Source: Marinobacter alexandrii (GTDB taxonomy: Bacteria > Pseudomonadota > Gammaproteobacteria > Pseudomonadales > Oleiphilaceae). Taken from it: a DNA stretch of 64,000 nt. Position numbers and translations under genes: made by a program. The stretch is from NCBI RefSeq assembly GCF_005871205.1, contig NZ_SWKM01000011.1, forward strand, positions 1 to 64,000, written 5' to 3'. Within the stretch, counting starts at the first letter, position 1, and each line of letters starts with the position of its first letter. This document shows positions 1 through 6,170 of the stretch, piece after piece. The notes under the pieces were generated by a model. It did no database searches. It saw only the letters and a program-made list of their open reading frames with translations, and was not told the DNA's origin.

Positions 1-43
1 TTCGTTATCGCTGGCGTCAAAGACGGAGGCCGAGATGAGACAC

Positions 44-126
44 CATAACCAGTGCAGGCACGGCGACGCCCATTACATTGCGCCTTCGGCTTCATTTCAT
101 GGGCGCGCATGCTGCAAGCGTTATGA
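44..126 (+). other. attC site (integron recombination site) 1
   Basis: The outer boxes CATAAC (44-49) and GTTATG (120-125) are exact reverse complements. Between them are matching inner boxes and a GCGCC-TTCG-GC hairpin core, the usual fold of an attC site of about 80 bases. The right box GTTATGAG also pairs with CTCATAAC at 531-538, so it is the left boundary of the next cassette. The gene belonging to this attC lies mostly outside the window. Confidence 0.8.
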
Positions 127-135
127 GTTCACTAT

Positions 136-537
136 ATGATCGCGATTTTTAGACTTTTAGTTGTAGTCCAAGCTTTGTTAACCGCGGTCTTATGGCTGTT
201 GCCGTATTTTGATTATCAATGGTTGAGCATTGAGGAGTTGCTTGTCCTGGAGGACTCAGGGACAGGTGCAGTGTTTACCAGTGGTAATTTTATTGCCTGG
301 GGTATTTTTACTATCTGGATGGCTTTGTCACTCGGGCTCTATTTTTTTGTAAGGCTGGCCAGAGAGGCCTTTGTCGTTTTTTATCTGGTCAACTTCGGTC
401 TTACACTGTTTATGGGAATACAGGTGTTAACGCCACTTGATCAGGTAGTGCTGGGACTTCTCCAAGTTGGAGATGGCATGCTCATAGCAATTGCATATTT
501 CACGTCCGTCTCACAGAAGTTTCGGACCTCCTCATAA
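136..537 (+). CDS. Cassette-borne small membrane protein of unknown function
   Basis: This 133-residue protein has four hydrophobic stretches (about residues 5-24, 50-70, 78-98 and 105-125) and looks like a four-helix inner-membrane protein. I recognise no family. It sits alone between two attC sites, starts ten bases after the left cassette boundary, and its TAA stop lies inside the left outer box of the next attC, a compact layout typical of gene cassettes. Its base composition is clearly AT-richer than the chromosomal genes further right, consistent with transfer. No strong ribosome binding site precedes the ATG. Confidence 0.75.
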   Translation: MIAIFRLLVVVQALLTAVLWLLPYFDYQWLSIEELLVLEDSGTGAVFTSGNFIAWGIFTIWMALSLGLYFFVRLAREAFVVFYLVNFGLTLFMGIQVLTPLDQVVLGLLQVGDGMLIAIAYFTSVSQKFRTSS

Positions 538-617
538 CAAGGTGTTGCAGTTTGTTCCGGGCCTTCGGCCCTCCACCGGACGCCCCTGTCGGCACGCCGC
601 AAAGCCAAGCGTTAAAA
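531..617 (+). other. attC site 2
   Basis: The left box CTCATAAC (531-538) is the exact reverse complement of the cassette's own boundary GTTATGAG (120-127). The right box is GTTAAAA (611-617), which instead pairs with TTTTAAC at 890-896, the end of the following cassette. That pattern is what site-specific recombination between G and TT leaves. The centre holds a GGGCC-TTCG-GGCCC hairpin and a CGGACGCCCC / GGCACGCCGC arm. Confidence 0.85.
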
Positions 618-641
618 GGTAAAGCATCAGAGGCTTAAGCC

Positions 642-872
642 ATGGAGATAGATGAAGAAAAAGTCGATCAGGCCGTTTTGGCGTTGCTGCACCTGACATT
701 GCACGATGAAGGCCGTGCCTGGAAGTCTTTTGACTGGGAAGCTATGAATAGGCTTTACGAAAAAGGTCTCATCGAAAACCCGGTGGGCAAGGCAAAGTCA
801 GTGTTGTTCACAGAGAAAGGACTTGAAGAATCTGAGCGGTTGTTTCAGCAGCTTTTTGCCAAGCATTCGTGA
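642..872 (+). CDS. DUF6429-family small protein in a gene cassette
   Basis: The 76-residue product matches the DUF6429 pattern as I remember it: an N-terminal EKVDQAVLALLHLTLHD segment, a central WKSFDWEAMNRLYEKGLI helix pair, and a GKAKSV...FTEKGLEES tail. It is soluble, acidic and helical, and probably winged-helix-like from the final segment. The function is unknown. It is the only gene of a cassette running from 612 to the interrupted attC at 890. The start ATG at 642 follows a weak purine stretch. Confidence 0.8.
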   Translation: MEIDEEKVDQAVLALLHLTLHDEGRAWKSFDWEAMNRLYEKGLIENPVGKAKSVLFTEKGLEESERLFQQLFAKHS

Positions 873-889
873 GCACATGACCGCCAATC

Positions 890-915
890 TTTTAACAAGT
901 CGCTTAAGTGCGTTC
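890..915 (+). other. Left half of attC site 3, interrupted by an insertion-sequence end
   Basis: TTTTAAC (890-896) is the exact partner of the boundary GTTAAAA at 611-617, so it is the left outer box of this cassette's attC. The next 19 bases match the left arm of attC 2 in spacing and end in GTTC. At 916 the sequence switches to an IS terminus. No intact right half is visible before the chromosomal genes; GTTAGCTC near 1069 may be its relic. Confidence 0.7.
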
Positions 916-1019
916 TGGACTTACCCCGGTCCACTAGACACTCCTAGCCTATGATTGGACTTCCCCCGGTCCACTAGACACTCCTAGCCTATGATTGGAG
1001 CATAGGAGGAACTGTCATG
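916..1019 (+). mobile_element. IS3-like insertion sequence remnant: left end in two tandem copies plus start of a transposase reading frame
   Basis: A 40-bp unit beginning TGGACTT and containing CTAGACAC occurs twice in direct tandem (916-955 and 956-995) with one mismatch. After the second copy come a ribosome binding site (AGGAGGA, 1005-1011) and an ATG at 1017. The layout parallels the IS end at 4770-4830, where the ATG lies 58 bases from the tip, against 61 bases here. The downstream frame runs only about 39 codons and is not transposase-like, so the body of the element has been deleted. The IS3 assignment rests on the similarity to the second remnant. Confidence 0.6.
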
Positions 1020-1083
1020 AGCACCCTCGACACCGATCCGGTAGCGGTGTCGCGGCACTCCATAACGTTAGCTCCCATCGTCG

Positions 1084-1701
1084 TTAGGGCAGAATTACCA
1101 AATGATTGGGCAGCTCGTTGCGTTCGTGGGTAGCGGGTATGTGCTCTTTCAGGAGCTTTCCGCATCTGGCAATGCAGTCAAGAAAACCCTGCCGCGTCTG
1201 GCCCTGGTGCACTTTGGCGGTGAAGTCCGCCACGATGTCTTCCCACACTGTGTTGTCCAGAATGTCGGCAATGCCCTGATCCACCAGAATCTCCACATAG
1301 CGCTCCGCCTCCGAGACGAAGATCAGCATGCCAGTGTCGCCTTCGGTATGATGCAGGTTTTGCTCCAGAAACTGCCGGCGCGCCAGGTTGGAGGCCCTCC
1401 AGTAACGCACCTGCCGGGGAATCAGGCGAGTGTTAATGCCGGGCACCCGAAACAGCAGGCTGAGCATGATGAACGTACCCCACTGCACCAGCAACAGCAT
1501 GTCGGCACCGAGCCAGCTGCCGAAGTAATTGGCAATGCCGGGCACCAGCAACGCCAGGATGCCGGCCCAGAGCAGGGGAATATAGCTGTAGTTATCTGAC
1601 TGGGCCGTCAGTACTGTGACCAGTTCGGCGTCGGTTTCCCGTTCCACCTCGTTAATGGCTGCAGTAACGGCTTCCTGATCGCTCTTGCTTAATAATGTCA
1701 T
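1084..1701 (-). CDS. TPM-domain (YgcG/psb32-like) membrane protein
   Basis: This 205-residue protein has a TPM-type fold split by membrane segments. It starts with the typical LSKSDQEAVTAAINEVERETDAE helix-strand, then has two hydrophobic spans (about residues 39-60 and 68-86). The second half reads GDTGMLIFVSEAERYVEILVDQGI, the TPM core strand pattern. It has no signal peptide. It is the last gene of the lemA-TPM-TPM operon, 60 bases after the Gly-rich TPM gene. This trio is common in bacteria and is thought to act at the envelope; the biochemical role is not settled. The stop codon lies just inside sequence flanked by cassette and IS debris. Confidence 0.85.
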   Translation of the reverse strand: MTLLSKSDQEAVTAAINEVERETDAELVTVLTAQSDNYSYIPLLWAGILALLVPGIANYFGSWLGADMLLLVQWGTFIMLSLLFRVPGINTRLIPRQVRYWRASNLARRQFLEQNLHHTEGDTGMLIFVSEAERYVEILVDQGIADILDNTVWEDIVADFTAKVHQGQTRQGFLDCIARCGKLLKEHIPATHERNELPNHLVILP

Positions 1702-1761
1702 GATTCTTTCAGTCTCATCGTCAAGTGAGGGGGTTCAGCGCGCTTGGCTGTCAATGCGGAG

Positions 1762-2520
1762 CTACCAGCCACCAGAGGCACCGCCGCCGCCGAAGCCGCC
1801 TCCACCGCCGCCAAAGCCACCACCACCGAAGCCGCCGCCACGGCCGCCCATGGCACCACCCAGCAGAGCTGCTCCTAACAGGGCTGCGCCACCGCGCCCA
1901 CCACGGCCACCGCGACTGCCGATAAAGAACACCACGGCCATCATGATGAAGAACAATAGCGCGACCATGCCGGCGTTGGGCTTCTCCTGGGCGACACCTG
2001 TTGTCTGGCCCTGGGGAGCTGCCATCGGTTCACCACCGAGAACCTGGATCATCGCGGCGGCGCCGTTGAAGATACCGGCCTGGAAATCCCCCTGACGGAA
2101 CGCCGGGGTAATAATGCGATTGATGATCACCGAAGAGTCGGCATCAGTGAGCCGGCCTTCAAGGCCATAGCCCACCTCAATGCGGATTTTGCGTTCTTCC
2201 TTGGCCACAATCAGCAGGGCGCCGTTATCCTCGCCCTCCTGACCAATACCCCAGTGCCTGCCCAACTGGTAACCAAAATCCTCAATGGGAAAGCCCTGAA
2301 GGTTCGGCAGCGTAACCACCACAACCTGTTCAGTACTGGCTTGCTCGTGGGCCTGAAGCATCTTGCCAAGGCGCGCTTCGACCTCAGGAGAAAGTATCTC
2401 CGCCTGGTCGACCACCCGGCCGGTCAGTTCGGGAAACTCGGGCGTTGACTGTGCCCATACAGCAGCCGGCAGCAATACCAGTAACGCTAACAGCATGCTT
2501 TTGTGGAACTGTGCAATCAT
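1762..2520 (-). CDS. TPM-domain protein with signal peptide and Gly-rich tail (YgcG family)
   Basis: The 252-residue protein has a signal peptide (residues 1-23, ending AVWA|Q) and a TPM domain (about 30-150) with the usual RVVDQAEILSPE start and the QVVVVTLPNLQG and GLEGRLTDADSSVIINRIITPAFRQGDF elements. A transmembrane helix (about 182-203) and a C-terminal tail made almost only of Gly and Phe follow. It is presumably exported, with the TPM domain in the periplasm. The start codon overlaps the lemA stop (TGATG), indicating translational coupling. The Gly-rich tail creates a Pro-rich antisense frame that is not a gene. Confidence 0.92.
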   Translation of the reverse strand: MIAQFHKSMLLALLVLLPAAVWAQSTPEFPELTGRVVDQAEILSPEVEARLGKMLQAHEQASTEQVVVVTLPNLQGFPIEDFGYQLGRHWGIGQEGEDNGALLIVAKEERKIRIEVGYGLEGRLTDADSSVIINRIITPAFRQGDFQAGIFNGAAAMIQVLGGEPMAAPQGQTTGVAQEKPNAGMVALLFFIMMAVVFFIGSRGGRGGRGGAALLGAALLGGAMGGRGGGFGGGGFGGGGGGFGGGGASGGW

Positions 2521-3137
2521 CAGAATTCCACCGCGGGCGCTTCATCCGCATTTTCCGTAGTGGCTTCAAAGTTGGCGCGGGGCTCCAGATCGCTGTACAG
2601 GATGCTGTGCCAGATCTTACCCGGGAAGGTGCGCAGTTCGGTGTTGTAGCGCTCCACCGCCTGAATGAAATCACGCCGCGCGACAGCAATACGGTTCTCC
2701 GTACCTTCAAGCTGTGACTGTAAGGCAAGGAAGTTCTGATTCGACTTCAGGTCCGGATAACGCTCAGACACCGCCATCAGCCTGCTCAGTGCGCTGCTAA
2801 GCTCACCCTGGGCCTGTTGGAACTGCTGCAGCTTCTGGGGATTGTTGAGAATGCTCTCGTCTACCTGAATGGAAGTGGCCTTGGAACGCGCCTCAATGAC
2901 TGCTGTCAGGGTGTCTTGCTCCTGAGCCGCGAAGCCCTTGACGGTTTCCACCAGGTTGGGAATCAGATCCGCCCGGCGCTGGTACTGGTTTTCTACCTGG
3001 GACCAGGCAGAGGTGACTTTCTCATCGTAAGTGGGAATGTTGTTGATTCCACAGCCACTGAGCAACAGAACCAGTGCCATCAGCGGTGCCAACTGCCAGA
3101 CAGTCCGCTGTTGAAACGGTTTATGAAGGATTCCCAT
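2520..3137 (-). CDS. lemA: LemA family lipoprotein
   Basis: This is a LemA family protein of 205 residues when started at the ATG at 3137; an upstream in-frame ATG at 3200 would add 21 residues before the signal peptide and is unlikely. The signal sequence ends in a lipobox, LLSGC (Cys29), so it should be a lipoprotein. The mature part has the classic LemA helical region: YDEKVTSAWSQVENQYQRR, DLIPNLVETVKG and the NFLALQSQLEGTENRIAVARRDF signature. It is the first gene of an operon with two TPM proteins, a widely conserved neighbourhood of unclear function. Confidence 0.93.
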   Translation of the reverse strand: MGILHKPFQQRTVWQLAPLMALVLLLSGCGINNIPTYDEKVTSAWSQVENQYQRRADLIPNLVETVKGFAAQEQDTLTAVIEARSKATSIQVDESILNNPQKLQQFQQAQGELSSALSRLMAVSERYPDLKSNQNFLALQSQLEGTENRIAVARRDFIQAVERYNTELRTFPGKIWHSILYSDLEPRANFEATTENADEAPAVEF

Positions 3138-3371
3138 AGTGCTTTTCCCGGTGGTAAATGCATGAAAAAGGGAAGATGCCGTGCGATCATGCCGAGGCAT
3201 CGAACTACCTTCTAATTGGGGATAGGGCCAGTGTTTTCAAGGTGGTAAGCGTATTCCAGACCCGCACCTTTTGGGCACATGACGGTTCCTGAGCGCCAAG
3301 AATCCGAAGCCCCCCGGTACCGGACCACACCTCCGCAGCACAAGGGTGTTCCAGAGTTATACGAACGGGGG

Positions 3372-3391
3372 TATACGAACGCGTTCGTATA
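3372..3391. promoter_or_regulatory. Perfect 20-bp palindrome with an extra half-site
   Basis: TATACGAACGCGTTCGTATA is a perfect inverted repeat. The same half-site, TTATACGAACG, occurs again at 3357-3367 in direct orientation. It lies about 235 bases upstream of the lemA start and only 8 bases before the cassette boundary at 3399. It could be an operator for a dimeric regulator, or a recombinase-binding site such as a degenerate attI. I cannot decide which from the sequence. Confidence 0.5.
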
Positions 3392-3399
3392 ATTAGCTG

Positions 3400-3676
3400 T
3401 TAATGGCCAAGGCCTAGGAAGGATTCAGTCAGTAAAGCAGGGAGTTGCTTTCAAATGTTTACCATCGTTCAACTTGTCTCCCCGCAAAACACTGCAAAAT
3501 CATTAGGTTTCGTGTTCTGGTTCCTTTCGCCATGGGCTAGGCTGGGTGCAAGCTGCATGGCAGAGGGCATTCGGGTTTGAGTACCAGGGATAAACCGCCG
3601 GGTAACCGGCCATTAACAAATGGCTGTTGTCGGACGCGCCTGCGCTGGCGCTCCGGCACGCCGCAATGCCAGAGCG
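3400..3676 (+). mobile_element. Integron gene cassette of 277 bp (cassette boundaries)
   Basis: GTTAATGGCC (3399-3408) is the exact reverse complement of GGCCATTAAC (3608-3617), the left box of the following attC. Ten paired bases define the two ends of one cassette. Its only candidate gene is the 41-codon ORF at 3455-3580. The stretch between the lemA start and this cassette (3138-3398) holds no gene that I can see. Confidence 0.8.
3455..3580 (+). CDS. Possible 41-residue cassette ORF
   Basis: ATG at 3455 opens a 41-residue frame ending in TGA at 3578-3580, with GGGAG 12-16 bases upstream. The predicted peptide has a short hydrophobic middle (SLGFVFWFLSPWARLG) and no recognised domain. It is the only plausible gene of this cassette. 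Very short ORFs of this kind are common in cassette arrays and many may not be translated. There is no evidence beyond position and a modest ribosome binding site. Confidence 0.35.
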   Translation: MFTIVQLVSPQNTAKSLGFVFWFLSPWARLGASCMAEGIRV

Positions 3677-3683
3677 TTAGCTG
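3608..3683 (+). other. attC site 4
   Basis: The left box GGCCATTAAC is paired exactly with the cassette start at 3399. The right box GTTAGCTG (3676-3683) is paired exactly with CAGCTAAC (4287-4294) at the end of the next cassette. The inner arms include CGGACGCGCC and GGCACGCCGC around a short hairpin. Its layout and length match attC 2. Confidence 0.85.
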
Positions 3684-3745
3684 TGATTGCCCCACCCGAG
3701 AAGTGATACTATAGTGACACTGTTAATCTGATTCAGGGTGAGCCC

Positions 3746-4003
3746 ATGAAAGTTGAGCTTGTTACCAACCTCAAGCGCCAAGCCACAAAGATTCTGGCAG
3801 ATCTGCACTTGTCGAAAGAGCCGGTACTGATTACCGAGCATGGTCAGCCATCCGCATACCTTGTGGATGTGCAGGATTACGAGTTTATGCAGCGCCGACT
3901 TGAGCTGCTTGAGGGGCTCTCACGGGGAGAGCGTGCTGTACTTGAGGGAAGAATGTACAGCCAGAGTGAGGCCAGGGAGAAAATGAGTAAATGGCTGAAG
4001 TAA
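3746..4003 (+). CDS. Type II antitoxin, Phd/YefM family
   Basis: This 85-residue protein fits the Phd/YefM antitoxin fold. The N-terminal half (VTNLKRQATKILADLHLSKEPVLITEHGQPSAYLVDVQDYE) is the DNA-binding, dimer-forming part, and the C-terminal helix (about 50-85) would wrap the toxin. It overlaps the toxin gene by 13 bases, the usual order of antitoxin then toxin. Such antitoxins typically repress their own promoter. The pair is the cargo of a single cassette (3677 to about 4355). Addiction pairs are well known as stabilisers of sedentary cassette arrays. Confidence 0.9.
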   Translation: MKVELVTNLKRQATKILADLHLSKEPVLITEHGQPSAYLVDVQDYEFMQRRLELLEGLSRGERAVLEGRMYSQSEAREKMSKWLK

Positions 4004-4293
4004 TCTGGACGGAGCCCGCCCTTCAAGAGTTGGATGCCATCGCCGAGTACATTGCTCTGGATAATCCTGCTGCCGCTGGTCATCTGGTCCAGGAAGTTTT
4101 CGATAAGACCGAACGTTTGGAGGATTTTCCCCAATCCGGACGGATTCCTCCAGAACTTCCTAATTCGGTATACAGGGAGGTAGTGGTTTCACCGTGTCGC
4201 ATTTTTTATCGCGAGGATGAGCAGCGGGTTCTCGTCCTCTATGTTATGCGAGAGGAGCGGCAGCTTCGGGCGTACATGCTTGGGAACAGCTAA
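3991..4293 (+). CDS. Type II toxin, RelE/ParE family
   Basis: The 100-residue product has the RelE/ParE fold pattern: EVIWTEPALQELDAIAEYIALDNPAAA at the N terminus, RLEDFPQSGRIPPEL in the middle, and a strand-rich end with SPCRIFYREDEQRVLVLYVMREERQL. It is expected to be a ribosome-dependent mRNA endonuclease (RelE) or a gyrase inhibitor (ParE); the C-terminal RxxRxL pattern does not settle which. The TAA stop lies within the left outer box of the next attC, so the gene fills its cassette. Confidence 0.9.
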   Translation: MAEVIWTEPALQELDAIAEYIALDNPAAAGHLVQEVFDKTERLEDFPQSGRIPPELPNSVYREVVVSPCRIFYREDEQRVLVLYVMREERQLRAYMLGNS

Positions 4294-4361
4294 CCAGGTG
4301 CATCACTCGGATACCTTTGTCTTCGCTATGTCAAAGTCACCGGTGCGCTTCGGCGTTGCAA
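4287..4361 (+). other. Probable attC site 5 with a non-standard right box
   Basis: The left box CAGCTAAC is an exact partner of GTTAGCTG at 3676-3683. The interior can fold (GGATACCTTTG against CAAAGTCACC with a TTCG-type loop). The right box should begin at GTT 4355-4357, but GTTGCAA does not pair with the TGCCTAAC that ends the following cassette. The right side is therefore degenerate or rearranged. Confidence 0.55.
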
Positions 4362-4738
4362 TGGTCTTGATGAGATGGATCGCCATTCTGTTGTTGGCTT
4401 TTCCTGCCATTGGATTGGCGGAGACTGAGCCGGAGTTTTATTTGTGCTCGCCCTACGTGGAAAAATCGACAGTAGGGGAGCAGACAGATCTTGGTTGGCC
4501 GGTTTACGTCAATTTGACAGAGTTTGGTACCACGAATTTAGAGGCATTCACGGAAGCAAACACCGGCAAAATGATCCGCATTCTTGTCGGTAGTCGTGAG
4601 TTTTCGAAGGCGACAATATGGGTGCCAATTCCTAGCGGAAATTTACGCGGGACATTCAGCTCCCAGGAAGTTGCTACCGATTGGCAGCGAATTTTAACAG
4701 GCAAACTGCCAGCGGCCCCATGCGGTGCACGGAATTGA
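4361..4738 (+). CDS. Secreted small protein of unknown function in a cassette
   Basis: From the ATG at 4361 (or 4370) the product has about 125 residues. A signal peptide of about 20 residues (MRWIAILLLAFPAIGLA|E) precedes a mature domain of about 105 residues with two Cys (YLCSPY near the start, PCGARN at the end) that could form a disulfide. A longer frame opens at 4217, but it would run through the attC and overlap the toxin gene. I recognise no family. It ends five bases before the left box of an interrupted attC, as cassette genes usually do. Confidence 0.6.
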   Translation: MVLMRWIAILLLAFPAIGLAETEPEFYLCSPYVEKSTVGEQTDLGWPVYVNLTEFGTTNLEAFTEANTGKMIRILVGSREFSKATIWVPIPSGNLRGTFSSQEVATDWQRILTGKLPAAPCGARN

Positions 4739-4742
4739 GAAA

Positions 4743-4769
4743 TGCCTAACCAGTTGTTGCAGCTCGTTC
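4743..4769 (+). other. Left half of attC site 6, interrupted by an IS end
   Basis: TGCCTAAC (4743-4750) is a standard left outer box directly after the cassette gene. Nineteen bases follow the AAC, ending in CGTTC, and then an IS terminus starts at 4770. This is the same distance as in the interrupted attC at 890-915. Confidence 0.65.
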
Positions 4770-4929
4770 TGTACCTCCCCCACTTCCAGTAGACACGTAT
4801 CGATAACTCCGCCAAAGGAGAACATTGATGCCTGTAATCAAGACTGGCAAGAAAACCAAGAAGTACACCACCGAGTTCAAACTTAAAGCTGTTGAGTGGC
4901 GCCACCAGGCTCACCGGAATGTGAAATGC
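4770..4929 (+). mobile_element. Truncated IS3-family insertion sequence (left end and orfA fragment)
   Basis: The tip begins TGTACCTCCCCC and contains GTAGACAC, closely resembling the IS end at 916. A ribosome binding site (AAAGGAGA) and ATG at 4828 follow. The first 34 or so codons read as the N terminus of an IS3-type OrfA (KKYTTEFKLKAVEW, then HQAHRNVK), the helix-turn-helix start. The frame then continues in unrelated sequence to 5010. Near the switch point is GCGTTAAAG (4929-4937), possibly the right end of the broken attC. No orfB and no right end are present. Confidence 0.7.
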
Positions 4930-5010
4930 GTTAAAGCGAAAATCGACTCGTGGCGCCGCGTAACAATCGGTGTCAGAATTGAAGATGTGGCGCTCCATAC
5001 CAGTGGCTGA
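4828..5010 (+). pseudogene. IS3-family transposase OrfA, 5' fragment
   Basis: The first half of this 60-codon frame matches the OrfA helix-turn-helix start of IS3-type elements. From about codon 34 the sequence diverges (CVKAKIDSWRR and onwards) and lacks the leucine-zipper half, so the gene is broken by deletion. From 5011 to 5106 I see nothing but a short inverted repeat of GGGGCAGCCCC type near 5028. Confidence 0.65.
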
Positions 5011-5106
5011 GGCTAACCCACGAGGTGGGGGCAGCCCCATAGTGGGGCATCATATTGTCTAGGCAGTTAATGAGCCGTTCCTCTTCTCGCACCTGAGACG
5101 AATCGT

Positions 5107-5916
5107 ATGGCCTCCGCTCATAATCAAGGCTTGTCGATTTTCTTCGATGACACTGGGGCAGGGTGCCCCGTGGTGTTGGGACACAGCTTCCTCTGTACAG
5201 GCAAGATGTGGCACGAGCAGGTACCGGCCTTTGCAGAGACATACCGTGTGCTCAACCTCGATTTCCGTGGCCACGGTGGGTCAAGCGAAGTAACGCAATC
5301 CTTTTCCCTGTATGACGCTGTCTCGGACGTGGTGGCAGTACTGGACGAGGTGGGCATTGAGCGAGCCGTCTGGTGCGGGTTGTCCGTGGGAGGCATGGTG
5401 GCATTGCGGGCGGCGCTGACCTGTCCCGAGCGGGTGAAAGGGCTTATCCTGATGGATACCGACGCTGGGGCTGAACACCTGTATCGAAAGCTGAGGAATA
5501 GCGCAATGGGCTTGGGAGCTCGATTCCTTGGAATAGGCCCGTTCCTGCCCTCTATCGCTCGGCTCATGTTTGGGGCCACGACCCGGCGGCAGAATCCGGC
5601 GCTCGTTCGCGAGTGGAAAGGGGAGTTTTCCCGCGTCCATCTTCCGTCCATCCTGCTGAGCCTGAAAGCGCTGATGCAGAGGGATTCGGTTCTTGACCGT
5701 CTTTCGCAGATTGGCGTGCCCGCCCTCGTGCTGGTCGGGGAGGAGGATCGCTCGCTTCCGCCCATCCTATCACGCCAGATCCACGACGCATTGCTCGACT
5801 CCGAGTTGGTCCAGATTCCCGCCGCGGGTCATCTGTCCGCTCTGGAGCAACCGGCTGCTGTAAACAAGGCGGTTCTCGATTTCCTCGATAGGAGGTTTAC
5901 ATATGAGCACGCCTAG
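5107..5916 (+). CDS. Alpha/beta-fold hydrolase
   Basis: This 269-residue protein is a complete alpha/beta hydrolase. It has the oxyanion region GHSF (25-28), the nucleophile elbow GLSVGG with Ser93, an acid candidate Asp214 in GEEDRSLP, and His242 in AAGH, in the expected order and spacing. The LDFRGHGGS motif (51-59) is the usual strand after the oxyanion loop. The closest general type is the enol-lactonase/esterase group (3-oxoadipate enol-lactonase-like), but the substrate is not evident. It stands alone next to cassette debris with no pathway partner, and no strong ribosome binding site precedes the ATG. Confidence 0.88.
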   Translation: MASAHNQGLSIFFDDTGAGCPVVLGHSFLCTGKMWHEQVPAFAETYRVLNLDFRGHGGSSEVTQSFSLYDAVSDVVAVLDEVGIERAVWCGLSVGGMVALRAALTCPERVKGLILMDTDAGAEHLYRKLRNSAMGLGARFLGIGPFLPSIARLMFGATTRRQNPALVREWKGEFSRVHLPSILLSLKALMQRDSVLDRLSQIGVPALVLVGEEDRSLPPILSRQIHDALLDSELVQIPAAGHLSALEQPAAVNKAVLDFLDRRFTYEHA

Positions 5917-6070
5917 TCTCGGCACGTCAGAGAGGAACATGCTTGAGCCGCTGGTCGACCCCCAGTGCGCAGAACGTGACGGCATGGGAGAGCGACCGCA
6001 AGACCATGCGCTATCGTCCGGTAGAGGAGTTACGAGCTCTGTTCCGGCCGCGACAAAATTCTGTTGGTAA
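5903..6070 (+). pseudogene. Short ORF or frameshifted gene remnant with a strong ribosome binding site
   Basis: GGAGG (5892-5896) followed by ATG at 5903 is one of the best translation starts in this region and overlaps the hydrolase stop by 14 bases. It opens only a 55-codon frame ending at 6070. From about 5976 another frame reads VTAWESDRKTMRYRPVEELRALF, which looks like real protein (the tail of an enzyme). I read this as the 5' and 3' pieces of a damaged gene that was once coupled to the hydrolase. The stretch 6071-6170 holds nothing that I can identify. Confidence 0.4.
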
Positions 6071-6170
6071 CGATCTACCTTGCTGATATGGCTGACTTTC
6101 AAGCTTTTAACGAGGTATGAGATAACTGAGTACCTGAAGCCCACTATGTCGCTCTGGGGCTCACTGGGTT

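Noticed and set aside
1685..2095. Pro-rich plus-strand frame
   Set aside because: It is antisense to the Gly-rich tail of the TPM protein; the poly-Pro is only the complement of Gly codons.
3357..3391. loxP-like recombination site
   Set aside because: The half-site shares TATACGAA with loxP arms, but the spacer and arm sequences do not match, and no Cre-like recombinase is seen.
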